Origin: Desulfonatronum lacustre DSM 10312
Lineage (GTDB): Bacteria; Desulfobacterota; Desulfovibrionia; Desulfovibrionales; Desulfonatronaceae
NCBI RefSeq assembly: GCF_000519265.1
Contig: NZ_KI912608.1
Location: 3,516,921-3,580,920, forward strand
DNA: 64,000 nt
Reading direction: 5' to 3'
A program made the position numbers and the translations under genes. The first letter of the stretch is position 1. Each line of letters opens with the position of its first letter. Of the stretch, positions 35,063 through 44,737 are shown piece after piece. The notes below the pieces were generated by a model that saw nothing but the letters and a program-made list of their open reading frames with translations, did no database searches and was not told where the DNA came from.

Positions 35063-36808
35063 ATGGAATCTGCTATGGGAAAACGAAAAATCATTCAAGC
35101 GCGAAAGCCCCCAAACCTGCTCTACGGGGTTAACGATCGGCCCTCGGTCTGGACCCTGGCGATTCTCGGCGTGGAGCACGGCGCGCTGCTGATTTCCAGC
35201 CTGATGGCCGCCGTGTTTTTCGCCCAGGCTCTGGGCGCGGACGCGGCCCAAACCCGGTCCCTGGTCAGCGTCGGCCTGATCGCCGGAGGGCTGGCCAGCA
35301 TTCTCCAGGCCACCAGGAAGTGGGGAATCGGCTCGGGCTATTTTTGCCTGCACACCAGTTCCTTCATCTATTTTCAGGCCTCCATCAGCGCGGCCCAGGC
35401 CGGCGGTCTGGCCCTGGTCTGCGGCATGACCGCCGCGGCCGGGGTCATGCAGATCCTGCTGGCCCGTGTCGTCGGCAAGCTGCGCACCCTGTTCCCTCCC
35501 GAAGTGGCCGGGCTGGTGGTGGCCATGGTCGGTCTGGCCCTGGCCCCGTACGCCGTCAAGTCCCTGTTCGGGCTGGGCCGCGAGGACACGCTGATCGAAG
35601 TGAGCGAAGTCCTGGTGGGCGTGGGCACCCTGGCAACCATTGTCGGGTTCACGGTCTGGGGCAAACGGGGCTTCAAGCTTTACTCGATCCTCTTGGGCAT
35701 CGTCTTCGGCTACGGCTCGGCCTACGTTCTGGGGGTGCTGCCCGTGGGGATCCACGACCGCCTGGGAGAACTGCCCCTGGTGGCTCTGCCCCAGATCGTC
35801 CATCCGGGGCTGGCCTTTGATCCCGCGTTCATCCTGCCTTTTCTCATCGCCATGATCTGTTCGTCCCTGAAGCTGACCGGCGACGTGATCACCTGCCAAA
35901 AAATCAACGACCTGGACTGGAAGCGGGTGGACATGCAGTCCGTGCAACGCGGAATCAACGCCGAGGGGCTGGGCACCGCGGCGGCCGGCCTGTTGGGCGG
36001 AACCGGGCTGGCCGCGTCCTCCTCCAACATCGGCATGTCCTACGCCTCCGGGGCCACAAGCCGCTACATCGGCCACGCCACGGGGATTTTTTTCATCGCC
36101 TTGGCGTTTATGCCCCAACCGGCCTACGTCCTGAGCAATATGCCCGTTCCGGTGATCGGCGCGATCATCATCTACGCCGCCTGCTTCATGATCGTCACCG
36201 GCTGGTCCATCGTCATGACCCGAATGATCGACTCCAGAAAGACCTTCGTTGTCGGTATTTCCCTGATCATGGGCATGAGCGTGCTGGTGGCCCCGGAGAT
36301 CTACGCGCCTCTGCCCGACCAGTTCAAGCCCATCTTCGGCTCGTCCATTGCCCTGACTGCGGTGACCGGGGTGCTTTTGAACCTGCTTTTTCGCATCGGC
36401 ATCGGCGACCGGGCCGAATTGCTCCTGAGCGCCGCCAATGGTTCAGGGCAAAAAATCAACGATTTTTTTGTGGACCTGGGCGGCAAGTGGGGAGCCCGGC
36501 CCGAGGTGATCCGCAAAGCTGCGGCCGCGGCCGCGGAACTGCACGAGTCGCTGGTCGGACAGGGGTTGTCCCAGGGCGAAGAAGTTCTCTTGGCGGCGTA
36601 CTTTGACGAGTTTCAGGTTCAAGTGGACATGACCTACCAGGGAGAGCCGGTCATTCTGAGCCACCATCGGCCCAGTCCCGAGCAGCTTTTGAAGGACGAC
36701 CAGGCCTTCGCCAGGCTCTCCGGCTATCTGATCAGCCAGTACGCGGACACGGTGCGCCTGGAAAGCACCGGGCACAAGCACCGGGTGCGGATGGTTTTCG
36801 AACACTGA
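35063..36808 (+). CDS. NCS2 (xanthine/uracil-type) permease with extra C-terminal domain
   Basis: Residues about 20-455 form the NCS2 transporter: LLYGVNDRPSVWTLAILGVE start, many membrane helices, and the GTGLAASSSNIGMSYASGAT motif (about 313-332), which corresponds to the family's central signature. It probably imports a nucleobase by ion symport. An unusual soluble tail of about 120 aa (460-581) follows, with beta-strand segments FDEFQVQVDMTYQGEPVI and a final helix-strand AFARLSGYLISQYADTVRLE, resembling a degenerate GHKL ATPase fold of RsbW type. No clear ATP-binding motif is present. ATG 35075 is an alternative start. Confidence 0.85.
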   Translation: MESAMGKRKIIQARKPPNLLYGVNDRPSVWTLAILGVEHGALLISSLMAAVFFAQALGADAAQTRSLVSVGLIAGGLASILQATRKWGIGSGYFCLHTSSFIYFQASISAAQAGGLALVCGMTAAAGVMQILLARVVGKLRTLFPPEVAGLVVAMVGLALAPYAVKSLFGLGREDTLIEVSEVLVGVGTLATIVGFTVWGKRGFKLYSILLGIVFGYGSAYVLGVLPVGIHDRLGELPLVALPQIVHPGLAFDPAFILPFLIAMICSSLKLTGDVITCQKINDLDWKRVDMQSVQRGINAEGLGTAAAGLLGGTGLAASSSNIGMSYASGATSRYIGHATGIFFIALAFMPQPAYVLSNMPVPVIGAIIIYAACFMIVTGWSIVMTRMIDSRKTFVVGISLIMGMSVLVAPEIYAPLPDQFKPIFGSSIALTAVTGVLLNLLFRIGIGDRAELLLSAANGSGQKINDFFVDLGGKWGARPEVIRKAAAAAAELHESLVGQGLSQGEEVLLAAYFDEFQVQVDMTYQGEPVILSHHRPSPEQLLKDDQAFARLSGYLISQYADTVRLESTGHKHRVRMVFEH

Positions 36809-36847
36809 GGCGCGTATGGCAGGGAGGGAAGGTATGAAGGTGGGGAG

Positions 36848-37702
36848 GTGGCAAAGGAGGCGAGCGGAGTGAGTGAGTTGTACGAGACCGGCTTGGTGAC
36901 GGCGGGGGACATTCAGATCACTTACCGGGAGTTCGGGCCGTTCGAGGCCGGAGGGGAAGCCTCTGAGCCCCTGGTGCTGATCATGGGCTACGGCGGGTTG
37001 ATGGAGATGTGGCCTCCGGTTCTGATTCACCATTTGGCACGAGACCGCCGGGTGATCGTGTTCGACAACCGGGGCATGGGGTTCAGCGGCTCCTCGGACG
37101 CGCCGTACTCCATCGAATTGTTCGCCGACGATACACTGGCCTTGTTGGACGGGTTGGATATCGAAAAGGCCTCTGTCCTGGGTTGGTCCATGGGCGCGTT
37201 CATCGCCCAGGAACTGGCCCTAGGCCATCCGCGCCGGGTGAACAGGCTGATCCTTTTGACCGCCTCGTGCGGCGGCGAGGCCGCGATCTGGCCGGACGAC
37301 GCGATCTGGAATTCCCTGACCGACCTTTCCGGAACCCTGGAAGAACGCATCCAGCGCATGCTGACAAACCTCTTTCCTCAAGCCTGGCTGCGTCAAAACC
37401 CCGACCCCTCCGCATACCTTCCCCCTATCACCGCCCCGATCATCGACGCCCACATCCAGCGCCAGGCCCGAACCCTGCGTACCTGGCCCGGCGCCTGCGA
37501 CCGACTTTCAACCATCCCCATCCTCACCCTGATCATCACCGGAACCGAAGACCGGGTCATCCCCCCGGGAAACGCCCATATCCTGACCCACGCCCTGCCC
37601 CGCGTCCGGGCCGTCGAAATTCAGGGTGGCGGGCACGGGGTGATGTACCAGGAGCCGGAACGGCTGGCCGGGTTGGTCGACGTTTTTTTGGCTTTGGAGT
37701 GA
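36848..37702 (+). CDS. Alpha/beta-hydrolase
   Basis: The protein of about 284 aa has the hydrolase fold. VLIMGYGGLMEMWPP is the oxyanion-side strand, VLGWSMGAFIAQELALGHP (about 113-131) carries the nucleophile Ser in GWSMG, IITGTEDRVIPPGNA holds the acid, and GGGHGVMYQEPERL the catalytic His. It is cytoplasmic, and the substrate is unknown. The GTG start at 36848 has a purine-rich site just ahead (GGGGAG); a later GTG near 36869 is possible. Confidence 0.8.
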   Translation: MAKEASGVSELYETGLVTAGDIQITYREFGPFEAGGEASEPLVLIMGYGGLMEMWPPVLIHHLARDRRVIVFDNRGMGFSGSSDAPYSIELFADDTLALLDGLDIEKASVLGWSMGAFIAQELALGHPRRVNRLILLTASCGGEAAIWPDDAIWNSLTDLSGTLEERIQRMLTNLFPQAWLRQNPDPSAYLPPITAPIIDAHIQRQARTLRTWPGACDRLSTIPILTLIITGTEDRVIPPGNAHILTHALPRVRAVEIQGGGHGVMYQEPERLAGLVDVFLALE

Positions 37703-37769
37703 AGTGCCGCCGGGGTGGTTATCCAAGATGGCGGAGGGGAAGGGATCGGGCATGGAAAAGCCCTGGAGG

Positions 37770-37819
37770 GTGGAAAGAAACAAAAGAAACGCCCTCTCCG
37801 GACAGTCCGGAGAGGGCGT
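37770..37819 (-). terminator. Terminator of the complex I operon
   Basis: ACGCCCTCTCCGGA (37789-37802) and its exact complement (37806-37819) form a 14-bp stem with a 3-base loop. Read on the minus strand, the stem ends in a T-rich tract (TTTCTTTTGTTTCTTTCC), so it terminates transcription coming from nuoN, whose stop lies 31 bp away. Confidence 0.9.
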
Positions 37820-37849
37820 GAAGCCATGATCAAATTGTTGAGTTGATCG

Positions 37850-39283
37850 CTACGGCCCTACCCCTACCGTTGCTCCGGCCAGCTGGGCAAAAGAAAACAG
37901 GGTGCCCGGGGCGACACCGAGCCAGAGCACGGCGGCGGCGAGCAGTCCGCCCCAGAGCAGGCCGGGGTTGGGCACGGCCAGTGCCTCGGCCGGTACGTCG
38001 GTTGGCGCGTCGCGGGTGTAGGCGTGGCGGACCAAGTTCAGGTAGTAGTAGATGGCGATGGCCGAGTTGAGCACCGCGATGATCACCAGCCAATGGTAGC
38101 CTTCCATCCAGGCGGAGTTGAGCAGGAACAGCTTGCCCATGAACCCGGCGGTGGGCGGCAGGCCCACCAGGGCGAAGGCGGACACCGCCAGGACCAGGGC
38201 CAGACCGGGGGAACGCTGATATAGGCCGTTTAAGTCATCCAGCTTGAGGTTGCGGCCGTCCGTGGACAAACGGCAGATCACCCAGAAGCAGGCCAGGTTC
38301 ATTAAGAGGTAGACCACGGCGTAGAACGCGGCGGCGGACAGACCGGCGGGCGTCCCGGCCACGATGCCCAGCATCACGTACCCGGCATGGGAGACCGAGG
38401 AGTAGCCCAGGAGACGCTTCAGGTCGTTCTGGACCAGGGCCGAGAGGTTGCCGAAGGTCATGGACACCGCGGCCAGCACGGCCAGGAGCATGGTCACTTC
38501 CATGCTCGGGTCCAGCAGCGAGGACATGCGGACCAGGACCACCACCGCGCCCAGCTTGGGCAGGGTGGCCACGAAGGCCGCGGTCTCGTTGGACGCGCCC
38601 TCGTACACGTCCGGGCACCAGAAGTGCAGCGGGAACAGTGCCAGCTTGTAGAACAGGGCCCCCAGGAACAGGGCGATGCCGATCAGGGCCGCGGGCGTCT
38701 CGGACCAGGACCAGGTCTTGGTCACCAGTTCGGCGAGGTAGGTGGTGTGGTGCACGCCCAAAATGTAGGACAGCCCGTACATGGCCAGGGCCGTGACCAC
38801 CGCGCCGAACAGGATGTACTTGATTCCGGCCTCGGCCGCGGCAGGCTCCTTGGAACGCAGGGGGATCAGGGCGTAGAGGCTGTAGGAGGCCAGTTCCAGG
38901 GCCAGGAAAATGGTCACCAGTTCCACGGCGCTGGAGAGCAGCATCAACCCCAGGGCGCTGAGGCAGAGAAACAGGAAGTAGTCCGGTCGTTTTTCTTCGG
39001 ACAACGTGGGCTGGTTCATGGCGTTGAGGCAGGTCACGGCCAGGCCCAGGAAGATGGCCATCTTGAAGAACTGGGACAGCCCGTCCACCTGATAGGCCCC
39101 GTAGAGCATGAGGCCGGAGAATTGGAAAGACAACGCGGCCACGCCGATGCCCACGCCCGCGGCCAGGGGCAGATAACGCAAAAATCGCCACCAGGACTGG
39201 GGGCCCACAGTCAGGACGAAGAGCCCGCCGATCAGGGCCAGCAGGTACAGTTCCGGGATGAACAGCTCTATGTGGAAGATCAC
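37850..39283 (-). CDS. nuoN: Complex I subunit N (NuoN)
   Basis: A 477-aa integral membrane protein of the proton-pumping arm. It has the antiporter-like fold with the GYSSVSHAGYVMLGIVAG segment (about 283-300), RDAPTDVPAEA near the C-terminal end and VGLPPTAGFMGKLFLLNSAW (about 376-395). The membrane subunits convert electron transfer energy into ion translocation. The start overlaps nuoM by 4 bp. It is last in the operon. Confidence 0.94.
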   Translation of the reverse strand: MIFHIELFIPELYLLALIGGLFVLTVGPQSWWRFLRYLPLAAGVGIGVAALSFQFSGLMLYGAYQVDGLSQFFKMAIFLGLAVTCLNAMNQPTLSEEKRPDYFLFLCLSALGLMLLSSAVELVTIFLALELASYSLYALIPLRSKEPAAAEAGIKYILFGAVVTALAMYGLSYILGVHHTTYLAELVTKTWSWSETPAALIGIALFLGALFYKLALFPLHFWCPDVYEGASNETAAFVATLPKLGAVVVLVRMSSLLDPSMEVTMLLAVLAAVSMTFGNLSALVQNDLKRLLGYSSVSHAGYVMLGIVAGTPAGLSAAAFYAVVYLLMNLACFWVICRLSTDGRNLKLDDLNGLYQRSPGLALVLAVSAFALVGLPPTAGFMGKLFLLNSAWMEGYHWLVIIAVLNSAIAIYYYLNLVRHAYTRDAPTDVPAEALAVPNPGLLWGGLLAAAVLWLGVAPGTLFSFAQLAGATVGVGP

Positions 39284-40824
39284 TGGTCAGTACCTCGTGT
39301 TGCGGGGAGTTGGACGATCTGGGCCGGCGGTTCGGGCTGCAGGGACGACTCCATGTGCAGGGCCTTGCGGGTTTCATACTGGTTCAGGAGATGGACCACC
39401 GAGGGATTGATGGTTTTCAGGGCCAGGGTGGGCATCAGGCCCAGGTACAGGACCAGCACGGCCAGGGGGGCCAGGTAGACCCATTCGCGGGTATTCAGGT
39501 CCTTCCAGTTCGCTGCCTGGGACGGCTGGCCCCAGGCCAGCTTTAGGCCCAGGCGGAGCATATAGGCCGCAGCCAGCATCACCCCGGGGATGGTCAAGGC
39601 GCCTAGGAGGTAGTTGGCCTCGAACACGCCGATGAGCACCAGGGCTTCGGAAACGAAGCCGTTGGTGCCGGGGAAGCCGAAGGACGCGATGGCGAACAGG
39701 CCGAAGAAGAACATGTAGGCGGGCAGGTATTTGCCCAGGCCCATGTTGTCCGCAATTTCCCGGCTGTGGCTGCGTTCGTAGATCGCGCCCACGAGCATAA
39801 ACAGCGCCCCGGTGGTGATCCCGTGGTTGATCATCTGCATGATCGCCCCTTCCACCCCGCGCATGGTGAAGACGAAGATGCCCAGGGTCACGAAGCCCAT
39901 GTGGGCCACGGAGGAATAGGCGATCAGCTTCTTCATGTCCCTCTGGCCCAGGGCGATGGCCCCGCCGTAGAGGATGGAGATGATGGAAATGGTGATCATC
40001 AGCGGCGCAAAGTATTCGCTGGCCGCCGGGGTCAGGGGCAGGCAGAAGCGTAAAAAGCCGTAGGTGCCCATTTTGAGCAGGATGGAGGCCAGGAGCACCG
40101 AGCCCGCGGTGGGCGCTTCCACGTGGGCAGCCGGAAGCCAGGTGTGGAACGGGAACATGGGCACCTTGATGGCAAAGGCCAGGGCCATGGCCAGGAAGGT
40201 CCAGAACTGGAAGTTGAAGGCGTACTCATGGGTCATCAGTTCCGGGATGGAGAATGTCCCGGTGTTCACGAAAAATGCCACGATGGCCGCCAGAAACAGC
40301 GTGCTGCCGGCCAGGGTGTAGATGAAAAACTTCAGCGACGCGTAGCGCTTGTTGGGCCCGCCCCAGACCGCGATGAGCAGGAACATGGGGATGAGCATGG
40401 CTTCCCAGAAGATGTAGAACAACACGAAGTCCAGGGCCGAAAAAATGCCCACGCAGGCCCCGATCATCAGCAGCAGGCAGAAATGGAACTCCTTGACCCG
40501 CTTGCCGATGTAGGTCCAGGAGCAGAGTACGCACAGGGGCAAAAGCAGCACGGTCAGAAAGATCATCAGGATGCTGATTCCGTCCACGCCGACATGGTAG
40601 TTCATGTTCCAGGCCGGGACCCAGGGCATGATCTCCACGAACTGGAAGTTCGCGGTAGTCAGGTCGAACCGGAACAGCGGCGCGGCCAGGCCCATCTCGA
40701 TCAGGCCCACGACCAGGGTGTACAGGCGGATGGTGCGCTCGTCGCGCAGAAAGAACAGCCCGACGGCGGCCAGCAGGGGGAAGAAGATCAGGGCGCTGAG
40801 AACGGGGAACCCGGTTTCAGTCAT
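39280..40824 (-). CDS. nuoM: Complex I subunit M (NuoM)
   Basis: A 514-aa antiporter-like membrane subunit. NMNYHVGVDGISILMIFLTV (about 74-93) is characteristic of NuoM, and PMFPFHTWLPAAHVEAPTAG (about 221-240) is the highly conserved helix 7-8 region with key Lys and His positions. It pumps ions in the membrane arm. It lies between the NuoL-like gene and nuoN and overlaps nuoN. Confidence 0.95.
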   Translation of the reverse strand: MTETGFPVLSALIFFPLLAAVGLFFLRDERTIRLYTLVVGLIEMGLAAPLFRFDLTTANFQFVEIMPWVPAWNMNYHVGVDGISILMIFLTVLLLPLCVLCSWTYIGKRVKEFHFCLLLMIGACVGIFSALDFVLFYIFWEAMLIPMFLLIAVWGGPNKRYASLKFFIYTLAGSTLFLAAIVAFFVNTGTFSIPELMTHEYAFNFQFWTFLAMALAFAIKVPMFPFHTWLPAAHVEAPTAGSVLLASILLKMGTYGFLRFCLPLTPAASEYFAPLMITISIISILYGGAIALGQRDMKKLIAYSSVAHMGFVTLGIFVFTMRGVEGAIMQMINHGITTGALFMLVGAIYERSHSREIADNMGLGKYLPAYMFFFGLFAIASFGFPGTNGFVSEALVLIGVFEANYLLGALTIPGVMLAAAYMLRLGLKLAWGQPSQAANWKDLNTREWVYLAPLAVLVLYLGLMPTLALKTINPSVVHLLNQYETRKALHMESSLQPEPPAQIVQLPATRGTDQ

Positions 40825-40884
40825 GTCGCGGCACCTTCAAGGAAAAAGGTTGTGTGTGTTTTCTGCTCATGGGCTTACAAGGGG

Positions 40885-42672
40885 TTAGGCTAGGTACCAG
40901 ACCAGCAGGCCGATGCCCGCGGCCAGGGCGATGGCCAGGGCCAAGTAGTCCTGGAGGCGACCTGTCTGGGCCGTGGTCAGGATGCCGCCGGCTTCTCGTG
41001 CTCCGATCGCGGAGTTGTCCAGGACGAAGTCGATGCCCATCTTGTCGAACCAGGAAGTGATCTTACCCAGGAACAGCAGGCCGACCAGTCCCACGCGCTC
41101 GTAGACTTCGCTCCAGATGGCGTCGATCTTGGCCAGGGGCCAACTGACCAGGGCCAGGAAGGCGCGGCCCAGGTAGATGTACAGGGTCTCGAAGTCCAGG
41201 TTGCGCTGGGCATGGGGCTTGAGCACCCCGCGCATGACCATAAAGCCCAGGCCGGTGAAGCCCAGCAGCATCAGGGTCATCAGGACTTTCCAGGACGACC
41301 AGGGTTGGAAGTCGTACGCGCCGGGATAGGGCAGGAAGCGGTACAGCAGATCCGGGTACAGGCCCTGGGCGATGCACAAAAAGGCCGCCGCGCCCATGGC
41401 AATGTACATGTTCACCGGAATGGGCTTGAGCGGCTTGTCGTAGGTCGGCTTGCCGCCCCAGAAGGCGAAGTAGGGCAGCTTCAGGCCCACGGAAAGAAAC
41501 GTGCCCACCGCGGCCACTTCCATGAGCATGCCCAGGAGCACCTGGTGGTCGTTGAAGGCCCCGGCGATGGTCATGGTCTTGGAGACAAAGCCGTTGAAGA
41601 TGGGCATCCCGGAGATGGACAGGCCCGCGACCACGTAGGCCAACATGACCAGGGGCAGGCGCCCGGCCAAGCCGCCCAGCTCGTTGAGCTTGGCCGTTCC
41701 GGCGGCATAGAGCACCGCGCCAACGCTCATGAACAGCAGGCCCTTATAGAGGATGTGGGCGTAGGCGTGGGCGCAGGTGCCGTTGAGCGTCATGGCCGTG
41801 CCGATGCCGATGCCCGCGACCATATACCCCACCTGGGACATGATGTGGTAGGAGAGAATACGCCGGGCGTTGTTTTCCATTGTCGCGTAGAAGACGCCCC
41901 ACAGGGCCATGGCCACGCCCATCCAGGCCAGAAATTCCCAGCCGGCGAAGCCCCGGGCCAGGACGTAGACCGCGGTCTTGGTGGTGAAGGCGCTCATGAA
42001 CACCGCGCCGGGGATGGTCGCCTCGGGATAGGCGTCGGGCAGCCAGGCGTGGGCGATGACAAAGGCCGCGTTGACCCCGAAGCCGAGCATGATCAACCAG
42101 TCGTAGTACTGGGCGTCGGCCGGGATGATCCCGGTGAAGGTGAAGTCGCCCACCACCTGGTAGCGCAAGAGGATCCCGGCCAGCATCATCAGCCCGCCGA
42201 TGGTGTGGATCACGAAGTAGCGGATGCCCGCGCCCACGGCCCGAGGGTTCTGCTTGGAATTGAACCAGATCAGCAGAGTCGAGGCCACGCTCATGATTTC
42301 CCAGAAGATGAACAGCGTCACGTAGTCCCCGGCAAAGACGCAGCCAAAGGCCCCGCCCACATAGACCGCCGCGGCCACGTGGTGGCGGATCTCCTTGAGG
42401 TGAAAGGCGTAGATGAAGCCGATCAGGGCCTGAATGGCGAAGACGTTGGCAAAAAGGAGAGACAAGCCGTCCAGTCGTCCCAGAGAGAGGTCCATGCCCA
42501 GGTAGCGCAGATGGAGATGATCGCCCGGCGTGGCCGAGAACACGGCGATGATGGCCAGGATCGGGGCTAAAGGCAGCAGCCAGCGCCACCAGGTCACGGT
42601 TGTCCGGGCCAGGAGCAGGAGAACCAGTCCCAGGCCGAAGAAGGCGATGGTCGGGTGGAAAAAACTAGTCAT
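40885..42672 (-). CDS. NuoL-like/MrpD-like antiporter subunit, 595 aa
   Basis: A large antiporter-like membrane protein. LSLLFANVFAIQALIGFIYA and AFVIAHAWLPDAYPEATIPG match the proton-conducting core. The C-terminus ends in a long extension (about 510-595) with TTAQTGRLQDYLALAIALAA, like the tail of NuoL. It occupies the usual nuoL position, just upstream of nuoM. Automated tools may call it Na+/H+ antiporter subunit D. It overlaps the preceding 88-aa gene by 8 bp. The Mrp-like features suggest, but do not prove, sodium transport. Confidence 0.85.
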   Translation of the reverse strand: MTSFFHPTIAFFGLGLVLLLLARTTVTWWRWLLPLAPILAIIAVFSATPGDHLHLRYLGMDLSLGRLDGLSLLFANVFAIQALIGFIYAFHLKEIRHHVAAAVYVGGAFGCVFAGDYVTLFIFWEIMSVASTLLIWFNSKQNPRAVGAGIRYFVIHTIGGLMMLAGILLRYQVVGDFTFTGIIPADAQYYDWLIMLGFGVNAAFVIAHAWLPDAYPEATIPGAVFMSAFTTKTAVYVLARGFAGWEFLAWMGVAMALWGVFYATMENNARRILSYHIMSQVGYMVAGIGIGTAMTLNGTCAHAYAHILYKGLLFMSVGAVLYAAGTAKLNELGGLAGRLPLVMLAYVVAGLSISGMPIFNGFVSKTMTIAGAFNDHQVLLGMLMEVAAVGTFLSVGLKLPYFAFWGGKPTYDKPLKPIPVNMYIAMGAAAFLCIAQGLYPDLLYRFLPYPGAYDFQPWSSWKVLMTLMLLGFTGLGFMVMRGVLKPHAQRNLDFETLYIYLGRAFLALVSWPLAKIDAIWSEVYERVGLVGLLFLGKITSWFDKMGIDFVLDNSAIGAREAGGILTTAQTGRLQDYLALAIALAAGIGLLVWYLA

Positions 42673-42931
42673 GGATGTCCTCGGGAGCGCCGATCAGCGG
42701 AGCGACGATGCGTTTCATCACAAAGGCCATGGCCACGGCCAGAACGAACCCGAACCCGGCCCAGAAGCCGGGATACACTTCCCAGGCCACGTGCGGGTCG
42801 TAGGGGCCGATGAAGAAATTCAGGCCGACAAGAATCGCAAGAGCTACGAAAAAGAGCAGTTTGAACAGCCCGGACAGGGAGCGCAGGGTCACGATCAGTT
42901 TGTTCTCTTCAAGGGGGGTCTGGTCTTGCAT
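42665..42931 (-). CDS. Small membrane protein in the complex I operon (88 aa)
   Basis: An 88-aa protein with two predicted membrane helices (about 22-41 and 57-74) and a short PYDPHVAWEVYPGFW loop between them. It is not recognised in standard complex I. It is encoded between the two antiporter-like genes and overlaps the downstream NuoL-like gene by 8 bp, so it is probably an accessory subunit of this complex. It could stabilise the extra antiporter. Confidence 0.7.
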   Translation of the reverse strand: MQDQTPLEENKLIVTLRSLSGLFKLLFFVALAILVGLNFFIGPYDPHVAWEVYPGFWAGFGFVLAVAMAFVMKRIVAPLIGAPEDIHD

Positions 42932-42940
42932 AAGCGACTC

Positions 42941-44425
42941 CTAGAACTGGGCCATGGCTTTGATGAAGCCCATGAAGGTATCCGGGTACAGGCCCAGGAA
43001 AATAGAGATCAGGGCGGTCAAAAACAGGGGCACGACCATGGTCAGGGGGGCTTCCTTGTAGTCCTCCAGCCGGACGCCCGGGGCCGGGGCCTCGAAAAAG
43101 GCCTTGTAGATGATCGGGCCGAAGTAGCTGGCGTTGAGCACGGTGCTGGCCATCAGGGCGACGAGGATCACGATCTGCCCGGCGTCCAGGGCTCCGTTGG
43201 CCAGGTACCATTTGGTCACGAAGCCGCAGACCGGAGGCGCGCCGATCATGCTCAGGGCGGCCAGGGAAAAGGCCCCGAAGGTCCAGGGCATTCTCCGGCC
43301 CATGCCCGAGAGCAGGCTGATCTTCTTGACGTGCGTGGCCACGTAAATTGCCCCGGCGCCGAAAAACAGCGTGATCTTGGCAAAGGCGTGGTGGGCGATG
43401 TGCGTGGTGCCGCCCATCACGGCCATGGGCGTAAGCAGGGCCACGCCCAGGATCACGTAGGAGAGCTGGCTGACCGTGGAATAGGCCAACCGGGCCTTGA
43501 GGTCGTCCTTGGTCAGGGCGATGCACGAGGCCACGACGATGGTGAACGCGGCCAGATAGGCCGTGGGGATGCCCAGGTAGAGCACGTCCATGGTTTCCAG
43601 GCCAAAGGCCGAAAGGATGATCCGGCAGACGCAGAACACGCCGGCCTTGACCACGGCCACTGCGTGCAGCAGGGCCGAGACCGGGGTGGGCGCGACCATG
43701 GCCGAGGGCAGCCAGTTGTGCAGGGGCATGATCGCGGCCTTGGCCAGCCCGGCGATGAACAGCACGTAGGTCACGGTCACCGCGACGGGGTTGGCGTCCG
43801 CGGGGAAGATGCCGTGGACCACGTCGGTCAGGTTGAAGTCCAGGCTGCCGGCCAGGACGTAGGTCATGATCATCGCCGGGAGCAGGAACAGCTTGGATGT
43901 ACCCATTAAGTAGACCAGGTACTTGCGGGCTCCGGCAAAGGAAGTGTCGTCCTGGTGGTGGGCGACCAGCGGGTACGTGAACAGGGTGATGACTTCGTAG
44001 AATAAGTACAGCGTGAAGATGTTCGCGCTGAAGGCCACGCCCAGGGCTCCGAAAATGGCCACGGCGAAGCAGAAGTAGTAGCGGGTCTGGGCGTGCTCAT
44101 TGAGCGAACGCATATACCCGATGTTGTAGCTGGTGGCCAATATCCACAGAAACGAGGCCACCAGGGCGAAAATCAGGGACAGGCCGTCCACCCCGAACTT
44201 GACCGTGACCCCGGGGATCAGGGTGAACAGGGTGTAGGTCCAGATCTTGCCGTCCAGCACGTCCGGAACAAAGGACAGCACCGTGGCGAAGGTCAGGATT
44301 CCCGCGGCAAAAGACACCGCTTCCCGGTTGTTGGGATTGGACCGGGCCAGGACGATGCCCAGGGGCGCGACCAGGGTGATGAGCAGGGGGATGAGGATTT
44401 TGGCGCTGACCAATATCTCTGGCAT
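42941..44425 (-). CDS. MrpD/NuoM-like antiporter subunit (additional), 494 aa
   Basis: A 494-aa antiporter-like membrane protein. KFGVDGLSLIFALVASFLWI (about 76-95), IMPLHNWLPSAMVAPTPVSA (about 234-253) and LAYSTVSQLSYVILGVALLT (about 315-334) are core segments. It is shorter than the neighbouring 595-aa protein and lacks the long C-terminal extension. Standard complex I has one NuoL here, so this looks like an extra pumping unit. It follows nuoK by 3 bp. Confidence 0.85.
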   Translation of the reverse strand: MPEILVSAKILIPLLITLVAPLGIVLARSNPNNREAVSFAAGILTFATVLSFVPDVLDGKIWTYTLFTLIPGVTVKFGVDGLSLIFALVASFLWILATSYNIGYMRSLNEHAQTRYYFCFAVAIFGALGVAFSANIFTLYLFYEVITLFTYPLVAHHQDDTSFAGARKYLVYLMGTSKLFLLPAMIMTYVLAGSLDFNLTDVVHGIFPADANPVAVTVTYVLFIAGLAKAAIMPLHNWLPSAMVAPTPVSALLHAVAVVKAGVFCVCRIILSAFGLETMDVLYLGIPTAYLAAFTIVVASCIALTKDDLKARLAYSTVSQLSYVILGVALLTPMAVMGGTTHIAHHAFAKITLFFGAGAIYVATHVKKISLLSGMGRRMPWTFGAFSLAALSMIGAPPVCGFVTKWYLANGALDAGQIVILVALMASTVLNASYFGPIIYKAFFEAPAPGVRLEDYKEAPLTMVVPLFLTALISIFLGLYPDTFMGFIKAMAQF

Positions 44426-44428
44426 GGC

Positions 44429-44737
44429 TTAGCCTCGCAGGGTGCGCAGGCGCGCGCTTTCAATGTGGCCGTAGCGTTTGGCCACGACAATGATGATCGC
44501 CAGAACCAGGGCCGCCTCGGCCGCGGCCAGACCCATCACGAACAGGGCCGCGGCATGCCCCACGGTTCCCGAGGCGTCGGTGAGCTGGCCCGAGGCCACG
44601 ATGCTCAGGCCCGCTCCGTTGAGCATCAGCTCCACGCTGATGAGCATGCCCACCAGGCTGCGCCGCCAGATCACCCCGAACAGGCCCAGGGCCAGCAAGA
44701 GCAGGCTGACCAGTTGAAACATGGAAAGCGCGGTCAT
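44429..44737 (-). CDS. nuoK: Complex I subunit K (NuoK)
   Basis: A 102-aa protein with three membrane helices. FGVIWRRSLVGMLISVELML (about 19-38) contains the conserved Glu of NuoK helix 2, and AAEAALVLAIIIVVAKR (about 70-86) holds that of helix 3. It is part of the membrane arm linking NuoH to the antiporters. It overlaps nuoJ by 4 bp. Confidence 0.95.
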   Translation of the reverse strand: MTALSMFQLVSLLLLALGLFGVIWRRSLVGMLISVELMLNGAGLSIVASGQLTDASGTVGHAAALFVMGLAAAEAALVLAIIIVVAKRYGHIESARLRTLRG

